A DNA stretch of 64,000 nt from Bedellia somnulentella (Eukaryota > Arthropoda > Insecta > Lepidoptera > Bedelliidae): NCBI GenBank assembly GCA_963576735.1, contig OY755178.1, positions 14,942,001-15,006,000 on the forward strand, written 5' to 3'. Made by a program: the position numbers and the translations under genes. The notes under the pieces were generated by a model, which was not told the DNA's origin, made no database searches, and worked only from the letters and a program-made list of their open reading frames with translations. Positions 57,169 through 64,000 of the stretch are shown piece after piece (positions within the stretch are counted from its first letter, which is position 1; each line of letters begins with the position of its first letter).

Positions 57169-57563
57169 GCCGTGTAATGCCGGCTTAGAATGTCACTACC
57201 CCTTTCTACCCACGGGTGTCGTAAGACGCGACTACAGGCATGGGGCTTTTTAATTGGTCTTTTGGGCGATGAGGTTGGAGACCCATCACCAACGATACTT
57301 TATTTCTACCATCTTGTCCCTATCAACTCCCAAATGTGGCTTAGGAGTTTCTAGCTCTAAAGCTCTGGCTATTATTCTATATCTGCCTCCGTAGCATGAG
57401 GCGTGTGAGAGCGTGTATGTCGCGTGAGAAGTGAGAAACTGACAGATTGTTCATACAACATCTGTCAGTACCTCACTTCTCACGCGACATCTACGCTCTC
57501 ACACGCCTCATGCTACCTATACTGGCTGGGATTTATTGCCGTGAGTATATGTATGTATGTATG
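57169..57563 (+). mobile_element. Element A, second subfamily, interrupted by a hairpin insert
   Basis: Head gccgtgtaatgccggcttag, then after ctctggct an unrelated ~145-bp hairpin-forming insert, then gggatttattgccgtgagta and (tatg)n. Flanks tacaaatataaacgtt (57153-57168) and tacaaacatagacgtt (57564-57579) form a 16-bp duplication with two changes, so the insertion is not recent. Confidence 0.87.
57391..57516. repeat. 57-bp inverted repeat with 12-nt loop (hairpin insert)
   Basis: Arms 57391-57447 and 57460-57516 pair at 53 of 57 positions (mismatches in two adjacent pairs); loop tgttcatacaac. Inserted in an element A after ctctggct, with ctggct again at the right (57522-57527) as a possible 6-bp duplication. 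It could be a foldback MITE or, because it is transcribed within intron 3, a source of hairpin small RNA. Confidence 0.85.
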
Positions 57564-57579
57564 TACAAACATAGACGTT

Positions 57580-57750
57580 ATTTGTCCCTGAAAAACTTCT
57601 CGAACTTCACTTACGTTCAACAATCTTTTCTTTCATGCCCTTTTGCTCATCATACTTTGGACGCCTGCCCTTCTTCCCTCATTGCCTGATTGCTATAAAT
57701 GTGTCCATGGTGGGCGTCTCCTACTGACATTACAATCCATATTACCTCCC
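57580..57750 (-). mobile_element. LINE 3' fragment, old (minus)
   Basis: aacttctcgaacttcactta, tttggacgcctgcccttctt, gtccatggtgggcgtctcct match the more upstream part of the same LINE 3' region as 26220-26342. Confidence 0.5.
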
Positions 57751-58035
57751 TTGTATCGTATCTAATCTGAATAATATTATTCAAACCATATTTAGTTCCC
57801 AATCATTCATCATCTTTTATATTGAGTGTTTTTTATAGTATGTGAAAACTGCCGTTAAAATTACCTGTACCGTATTTAAGAATTGTCAATCATGATTTAT
57901 AATAATAGCTGGAATAACGTTCAAAATAAAAATCATATCTTTGTTTTGAGATTTAAAACAAAACTTTATTAACTCAATGTCAATTAAACCTATGTTAAAT
58001 TGAATTTACCGTCGCTTCACTAGTCGTGTTGTAAA

Positions 58036-58237
58036 CATACATACAATCAGAAATTCCTTAGCCATTTTTGGTAGTTGCGTGGGGAAAAGATGGTAAAATA
58101 AAGGTTGTTGGTGATGGGTCTCCAACCTCATCGCCCAAAAATCCCTTAAAAGCCCCAATACTGTTAGTCGCCTCTTACGTACACCCATCGATCGGGAGAA
58201 ATGGGGTAGTGCTATTCTATGCCGACACTACACAGCA
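58036..58237 (-). mobile_element. Element A, tail-truncated, with 10-bp TSD (minus)
   Basis: Flanked by gtgttgtaaa at 58026-58035 and 58238-58247. The tail repeat is short and the ctcacggctataaatcccta segment is missing, as in the 32034 copy. Confidence 0.88.
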
Positions 58238-58659
58238 GTGTTGTAAAGAGCAGAAAACTATAATATTTTACACATTTACATCTATTGTAATATTTAAATA
58301 CAATTGTTTATCCCAATTTTATTGAATTTCTTGAATTTCGTTTCAACAGGATCAATGCTAATTTGAATTAATTCAACAATTTGCCCAAAACAAAACCCAT
58401 ACACATAATGTGGGAGTAAAAGTACGTGTAATTTTTCATTGAACGAGATCAACGAAAATAGGATAATTAAGTATGAATTTTGGTTAGGCCGGTCGATTGT
58501 GAATGGCGATTTCGATACCAATTAAAATAGACTTATTAAAATATGCATACGATTGGTCGGCCGGCCCAGTGCCTATTATCTTTACACTCTCCAGTTGTTT
58601 CACGTAAATACTGCATTTAGATTTTATAAAACAGGCACAGTTTATATGATTATGTTGTT

Positions 58660-58850
58660 TGTGTGTCGGCTTGGAATAGTATAAGGTGATTAAGGATTTT
58701 GGTGACTTTTAAGTGAGTGTCTTGCGATGTGGCTAGAGAAATATTTCAATTCAACTTTTATTAAACTATGTTTGCCTTAATTAACTTCAAAAAATGCATG
58801 TGCATTTTTATTCTAATGGTCTGGCTATACTTTTCTGGGGTATGTCCCCA
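58660..58850 (+). mobile_element. Element A, old and deleted
   Basis: tgtgtgtcggcttggaatag, ttaaggattttggtgactt, cttgcgatgtggctagaga. Confidence 0.55.
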
Positions 58851-59023
58851 TGCTTAAAAACTAGTTATTAAATAGCCAAATTGAAACGGTGGCGTTTTGA
58901 AACGGATGTAAATTATGAAAATGACCTCTTATTGTTCTTTTTATTTTAATGAATTCAAGTGGTAAAATATAAATGTCAAAATTCACAATTCATTTTATTT
59001 TTCATCACAATCGTAACATAACT

Positions 59024-60020
59024 AAAACAAAAACAAAAACTTCAAATTAAAAACTAAACAGAAAAATTAAATATTATTATTTTTTATTTAAAAAAGAACC
59101 GCCTTCAAAAATCCAACTGAAAAGTATAAAATAATTTTTATTTATTTTATTATGTACAACTCTATTCAACTTCTTCTTTTTGAAGTCGGTGCCAAACCAA
59201 TTTTCATGACAAAGAAGAACGAATATTAGTGGCCCGCCCAAGTTGAGTGAGTTCTCCACCCCATCAGCGTATGTCATCCTTATAAACCTTCCTTTTTAAT
59301 CAATTAATAAAAAAAATCGCATCAAAATTCATTTCGTAGTTTTACAGATTAAAGTATACATAAGGATGTCCCTATATCCCAGACATGGAGAGAGAAAGCG
59401 ACTTTGTTTTATACTATGTAGTGATTTAGATTCTCGATCGTCTTTTTACAAAGTGTTAGAAGTTTTGGTTGTGCCAACTCGGTGCATGCATGTCTCTGTC
59501 GAATTGTTAATTCGTTAGTTTGAAATCTGATAATCTTACATAACCTAACCTAACGTTAGTTTACTATCTCGCTATCTATCTAAAATTATAATTTACTAGT
59601 ATTTACAGTTTTACGGTGACATGTATATTATGATAATTTCTCTGCGGAGTGCGACGCATGCACACCAGGCTAAGCACCGCTCACTGTCCCCCAATTCCAT
59701 CCGTTATAAAGCGACGTCGTTGCGAGCGGATGAAATTTCTTGATTTTTGAGCGCGATTGTGTTACCTACTGTTGTTGAGGCACTATCGATTGATTTATTA
59801 TTCGTATGGTTTTCTCTATGTAGCAATTTTCATTTTGGATTCGTCTGTTTGGCACCGACTTCAAAAAGAAGAAGTTGAATAGAGTTGTACATAATAAAAT
59901 AAATAAAAATTATTTTATACTTTTCAGTTGGATTTTTGAAGGCGGTTCTTTTTTAAATAAAAAATAATAATATTTAATTTTTCTGTTTAGTTTTTAATTT
60001 GAAGTTTTTGTTTTTGTTTT
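59024..60020. repeat. 174-bp inverted repeat with 649-bp spacer
   Basis: Arms 59024-59197 and 59847-60020 are exact inverted copies by eye (outer end aaaacaaaaacaaaaacttc; inner end gtcggtgccaaac). The spacer is non-coding, with a GC-richer part at 59640-59740. The arms contain the gaagtcgg word common in lepidopteran repeats. Probably one DNA element or two adjacent opposed copies; type unknown. Confidence 0.85.
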
Positions 60021-60139
60021 TTATTTTATACTTTTTAGTGATACGTTCTTAAATCACTCTGAGTTTTTTTAGTGAATTAGTGATAGTTTTTTAGAGATAA
60101 GTTTTACTGTCCGTTTATTTTATTTTTAAACTCAGAAAC

Positions 60140-60770
60140 TCCTTTTTTGAGACGGTTAGATCACTAAAACCTTGTCCTGAAAGTAACAAGTAGTTTTCTG
60201 AAAATTGCATCCAAATAGCTTAAGCGAAACGCGAGATAATCGCCGACCAACATACGTACATGCAGGTCAAACACAGAACCTCCTTTCTTTTAGAGTCGGT
60301 TAAATCACTTAACCCATCTTCTAAATGTACCGAATACTTTTCTGAAAACCGTATCCAAATAGCTTAAGCCAAACGTGAGATAATCGCGGACCAACAGACA
60401 TCCATACGGGTCAAACACAGAACCTCCTTTCTTTTTTTGGTCGGTTAAGGCACTAAAACCTTCTCCCAAATGTAACGAATACTTTTCTGAAAACTGCATC
60501 CAAATAGCTTAAGCCAAACGTGAGATAATCGCGGACCAACAGACATACATACAGGTTAAACACAGAACCTCCTTCCTTTTTTTGGTCGGTTGAGGTACTA
60601 AAACCTTCCCCTAAATGTAACAAATACTGTTCTGAAAACCGCATCCAAATAGCTTAAGCCAAACTCGAGATAATCGCGGACAATTATACATACATACATA
60701 CATACATACATACATACATACATACATACATACAAACAATCGAACTGAGAACCTCCTTTTTTGAAGTCGG
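60140..60770 (+). repeat. ~145-bp tandem array, four units
   Basis: The anchor ccaaatagcttaag recurs at 60211, 60355, 60500 and 60645, spacing 144-145 bp. Each unit includes gagataatcgcggaccaa, cacagaacctcctttctttt and tcggtta words. Overlapping minus-strand open frames of 60-76 codons repeat with the array and are not genes. Confidence 0.9.
60686..60734 (+). repeat. (TACA)n microsatellite
   Basis: About 12 uninterrupted tetramers at the end of the tandem array. Confidence 0.95.
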
Positions 60771-61166
60771 TTAAAAACACAACATAACCCATCGCAAATA
60801 ATCCAAAATATCGACACTCAAATATCATTATTCCGATAGTTGTATTAGAAGGTACAATAAAGAGAACTCATATGTATATTAGATGAGGTGGATAGCAAAG
60901 GTGGGTCCTGCAATCAGTTGGCGGTTTTGGACAATGGCACCACAACAATCTGCCGCCCTTTACTTCAAAGTGGACTTAAATATTTAAGCCACTTAATTGG
61001 ATTTCATTGTGGAGGCCTGATTCCATGTATATTGTATGCGGTAACTATTTATTTTTAGATCCCGAGGCGAAACCATTTTAAGTTTTAATTTGTAGCTTTT
61101 ATGGCATAAAGTTTATCTATACGATTGATACCTTTGTTTTCAGAATATATAAGATAATTAGATATA

Positions 61167-61414
61167 GTGCCGTGTAGTGTCGGCTTAGAATAGCACTACC
61201 CCGTTTCTACCGATGGGTGTACGTAAGAGGCGACTAACGGTATTGGGGCTTTTAAGGGATTTTTGGGCGATGCGGCTGGAGACCCATCACCAACAACCTT
61301 TACTTTACCATCTTTTCCCCACTCAATTTCCAAAAGTGGCTGAGGAATTTCTAATTCCTTAGCTCTGGCTACCCCTTCTAGGGATTTATAGCCGTGAGTA
61401 TATGTTATGTTATG
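61167..61414 (+). mobile_element. Element A, full length, with 8-bp TSD
   Basis: tagatata at 61159-61166 and 61415-61422. 'ccgtttctaccgatgggtg' variant as at 22157. The tail is ttatgttatg rather than (tatg)n. It ends 64 bp before exon 4. Confidence 0.88.
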
Positions 61415-61478
61415 TAGATATAATAAATTTCATGTGGTTCGGTTCACAAGATATTAATTAAGTTTTTATATTCAACAG

Positions 61479-61557
61479 AGCAAAAGGAAGGCGGAACACA
61501 GTTGAAACTCATCATCGACTATCCTCATGGAATACAAGCGCTCTTCAAACCCATGAG
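61479..61557 (+). CDS. FAM20C-like kinase, coding exon 4 (N-lobe with nucleotide-binding lysine); gene continues beyond window
   Basis: Acceptor ttcaacag|ag completes codon 194 as Glu. Residues 195-219 and two bases of codon 220 follow, and the exon ends CATGAG|gtaaac (phase 2). The sequence GGTQLKLI...IQALFKPM is the most diagnostic part. GGTQLK and ALFKPM are conserved in FAM20C, and the lysine (K217) corresponds to the nucleotide-binding lysine of FAM20 kinases. FAM20B-type proteins have GTQLK and VFKPK instead, so FAM20C-like is favoured. The catalytic C-lobe and cysteine-rich region should follow in later exons; none is seen in the 2.4 kb to the window edge, so the gene is partial here. 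A 5'-truncated SINE-T lies about 36 bp after the donor. Confidence 0.87.
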
Positions 61558-61593
61558 GTAAACATCATTCATTTAAATGCACATGTTTTTCCT

Positions 61594-61929
61594 AGCGACA
61601 TGTGCAAGCGACTAGTGTTCAAATCCCGGGTCGGGCCTACACCAATTTGTCTTTCTAAAGACATATGTGTGGTTAATTTATCATGGTTGTTAACGGTGAG
61701 GGAAAACATCGTGAGGAAACCCACATGACTGAGTTGTACTTAGTCATGCTCATGTGACAGTGTATTCGTACAAAACGGCGATAGGCCTTCCCCCAATCAC
61801 GTGAGTACACTGTCCATGCAAAACGTGGGTACTCTGAACACCAGGTGACAAAGTCACGTGATGTTCAGATGTATTAGTACCTCTGCCAACCGATTCGGGG
61901 ATATTCGGCGTGAACGTTTATGTTATGTT
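61594..61929 (+). mobile_element. SINE-T copy, 5'-truncated, just after the exon 4 donor
   Basis: Begins within the tRNA head (keeps B box gttcaaatccc, lacks the A box) and ends (atgtt)n. Flanked by the 11-bp duplication atgtttttcct at 61583-61593 and 61930-61940. It starts about 36 bp after exon 4. Confidence 0.88.
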
Positions 61930-63079
61930 ATGTTTTTCCTCTAGGAAGTTTTGATGTATATGGTTTAGATAAGTACACTGGTTTAGTACATTTTACGCAC
62001 AACTTGATGTATGCGGCGGAACAGAAATTTACTCGTGAGCTTAAATAACTTTTACATGAAAACATATCAAACTAAGAATAAAATCCGCTTATTTAAGAAA
62101 TAGAAAAGTTATTTATCAATCATTTAAATCGCGAAAAAGTGATGACTCCACCGACTACATTCCTAAGTCCTCTTAGCAGAACTTGCGTTTAAACAACTCT
62201 TACACAACTTTTCTTAGAGTTCCCACTTGTGCAGTACTCCGAAGATAAACTCACGAACAAACTTTCCTGACACCTGTTTGTTGTCGCGTGTATTCACTGG
62301 ACTCCGAGTGCGGGCGCGCGATCGGCTTAGCGGCTTCTACATATTCCTTTACAAACTATAAGTGCTATTGTACAACTACTTATCTTTTTCTAACACACAG
62401 TTTTCCATTGTCACAGACTTTAACTTAACTACTCCAACATACGGAGTTTCGATCAACTTCGGACAAGTTTCCTAACATTGCTGAATGAATTTCTGAAGTC
62501 GCTCGCAAACTAAAGAAAACGTTAATCAAAGTGATGTAGAAAAATGTACAGGCGATAACGAGCTCACGTTATTCTTTCGGCCGAGTTGCATTTGTGGAAA
62601 AATTATAGACTCCTGGGATGTTCTGGAGACATATTAAGAGGGCCTAGCGGATCCGGCTCAACTCACGGGAGAGCGATAAATTACGTGACAGTCGATACTA
62701 ACCCTTTCCTTGGCTCGGAATTCGTGTTACTTTTATCACCAAGAGTAGCATCTTTGAATCTTATATTCGCCTGGTTAGTTTTATTTAAAATTGCATTGCA
62801 TTACATATAAACTTTAGATATTTTAGTGGTCCTTGGTCTTTTAGTGTCGTAAATTAATTGGACGTAGAATTTAATAAATATAGTTGAAAATCGATCAACG
62901 TGTAGTTATAATAAAAACATGAGCTAAAACTTTAAACATGAATGATTACAAAGCTGAAACATAAGGCTTGATGCTATTTGACGCCGTAGAACGTATATCT
63001 GCATTTTAAAAGCACGTTCTAATTATAATATTAAATAATAATTATTGTTTATATGTAAATTATTTATATGTATGAGACT

Positions 63080-63125
63080 TATAGGTCTCATCACGGAAAG
63101 CGATTTCTTCCAGACAACCCTTAAT
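63080..63125 (-). repeat. Dispersed repeat fragment, copy 2
   Basis: aggtctcatcacggaaagcg and atttcttccagacaaccctt match the fragment at 45885. Confidence 0.45.
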
Positions 63126-63733
63126 GCTAGGATGTCTTGAAATTATTTTCGTCTGTCACGTTTTATCAATATAATGTTACAATTGTTTCAATACTGCCGC
63201 TAGAAACTTACAACTCAATTGTAAATTTGATATTCCCCTATGATTTGGGCAGTCGTTGTCAATTTTATGTCAACGAATACAAAATAACACCAAAAGACTT
63301 ATTTTAGTTTGTAATATGACACATTGCCTTTAGCAATACACTTTAAAGAGTTTTTAAGTATGAAATATAAACAGGTAGTGGACATCTAGAATTATTTAAA
63401 TTTCATGATAAATTATTTTCATGAACAATTATTTATTTATTTTTTATTTTGGCTCAATGGCTTCGTGTTTTTAACTTCAATCCTAAAACGCGGTATCCGT
63501 GGTTTAGAATCAAAAGTACCATAGCGTTTTTTTATTGAGGTTAAAGACGTTAGGACGAATGATTGTTGGTGGTTTTAAACTCATCAAAAATATAATAAAT
63601 CCTTGTAACCTTAGTTACCTTTTAAAACACCTTGTTTGGTGTAATTTTTTACTTTATTTAACTCGCGGTCGTCCGGTAATTGAAATCGGAACATAATTTC
63701 TGTAAAACTATTGACAAACAATGTAAATAATAA

Positions 63734-64000
63734 ATGCTGTGTAGTGTCGGCATGCTGTGTAGTGTCGGCATAGAATAGCACTACCCCATCTCTTCCCGTG
63801 GGTGTCGTAGAAGTCGACTAAGGGAAAAGGGCTTTTTCATCTTCGCCCCTACACCAATCCAAGGTCTGCCGTGCCGAGGGATGCGTGGCCAGGGGTGAGC
63901 CTGGTCGTTAGCGTGCCGCCGTCCCGGAGCCTGGTGAACTCCGGGTACTAAATAACCTTACCTAGTCAAGCGGGGCTCTGGCTAGGCGGACAATTTACTT
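63734..64000 (+). mobile_element. 5' end of a longer retroposon sharing the element A head
   Basis: The first ~85 bp match the element A head (gtgtcggcatagaatagcac, cttcccgtgggtgtcgtag). After gggctttt it diverges into a GC-rich sequence (ggtctgccgtgccgagggat, cgtgccgccgtcccggagcc) absent from element A. The outermost 18 bp, atgctgtgtagtgtcggc, are repeated in tandem at 63734 and 63752. Probably the 5' UTR of a non-LTR retrotransposon whose coding region lies beyond the window. Confidence 0.6.

Larger units (their letters stand above)
56706..61478 (+). other. Intron 3 of the FAM20C-like gene (4.8 kb), dominated by structured repeats
   Basis: Bounded by gtaata and ttcaacag. Contains, in order, an element A carrying a hairpin insert, LINE 3' remnants, another element A, a 174-bp inverted repeat, a 145-bp tandem array and a full element A. 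The stretches 56710-57150, 57760-58025 and 60790-61158 show nothing recognisable. Confidence 0.7.
61558..64000 (+). other. Intron 4 of the FAM20C-like gene, 5' part (runs off the window)
   Basis: Starts gtaaac. Contains a SINE-T at once after the donor. The stretch 62000-63060 has no recognised repeat; 62150-62400 is GC-richer than its surroundings. A short LINE-type scrap lies near 63085, and the head of a longer retroposon starts at 63734. No later FAM20 exon was found by eye. Confidence 0.6.

Noticed and set aside
60140..60770. Possible CRISPR-like array
   Set aside because: Units are 145 bp contiguous tandem copies without short repeat/unique spacer alternation, in an insect genome.
60305..60828. 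Series of cysteine- and tyrosine-rich small frames
   Set aside because: They recur with the 145-bp tandem unit and the (TACA)n tract; repeat-derived.
62586..62810. 74-codon frame in intron 4, considered as a later FAM20 exon
   Set aside because: No FAM20 C-lobe motifs (such as the DRHHYE catalytic region or YDRHNAE segment) and no convincing splice sites around it.

Overview
This window is nuclear DNA from an insect, almost certainly a moth or butterfly. Two things point there: the style and density of its interspersed repeats (tRNA-derived SINEs, a (TATG)n-tailed retroposon, a lepidopteran-type mariner, and the AGGGTTCCGTA and 'gaagtcggtt' repeats), and a FAM20C-type secretory kinase gene with small exons in long introns. 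No bacterial-style operon is present. Nearly all short open frames are chance or repeat-derived.

Genes. I support one host gene: the 5' part of a FAM20C-like (Four-jointed/FAM20 family) secretory-pathway protein kinase, on the + strand from about 43.2 kb to beyond the right edge. Four coding exons (43406-43614, 54148-54393, 56581-56705, 61479-61557) join in one frame with matching splice phases (2, 2, 1, 2). They give 219 complete codons: a type II signal anchor, a stem with N-glycosylation sequons, and the start of the kinase domain up to the nucleotide-binding lysine. The rest of the kinase domain lies outside the window. The only other full-length protein is a 350-residue mariner transposase (28054-29106) in an intact element with 27-bp perfect inverted repeats and a DD34D catalytic triad.

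Repeats, left to right. At 0-6.9 kb are scattered copies of a ~250-bp retroposon, called 'element A' here (head gtgtagtgtcggctt, tail cgtgagtatatgtatgtatg). At 6.9-11.7 kb a hAT-like element with an 8-bp target duplication is filled with tRNA-derived SINEs ('SINE-T') and extended by a 2,057-bp tandem duplication that is almost identical between copies. At 12-23 kb are more element A copies and LINE 3' ends. At 23.3-25.6 kb is a 2.3-kb element with GC-rich inverted ends and TTA target duplications (PIF/Harbinger-like). At 27.9-29.2 kb is the mariner, followed by a tRNA-like sequence. At 31 kb a SINE-T sits inside an element A with a clear 13-bp target duplication. At 37.2-38.5 kb is a DNA element with 142-bp inverted repeats built of palindromes, holding three nested retroposons. 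At 40.8 and 50.7 kb are two Helitron-like elements in opposite orientation. At 47.8 kb is an AGGGTTCCGTA-bounded repeat. At 57.4 kb a near-perfect 57-bp hairpin sits inside an element A. At 59-60.8 kb are a 174-bp inverted repeat and a 145-bp tandem array. The right edge enters the 5' end of a longer element that shares its head with element A.

How the parts relate. Element A shares its 3' tail with LINE 3' ends in this window (one keeps 52 codons of reverse-transcriptase C-terminus) and its 5' head with the longer element at the right edge. Element A is therefore plausibly a LINE-derived, internally deleted parasite of that LINE. Family names SINE-T, SINE-U and element A are labels made here, not database names. 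I found no CRISPR, operon, toxin or viral gene, and no clear candidate for an undescribed biochemical system. The novelty is in transposon architecture.
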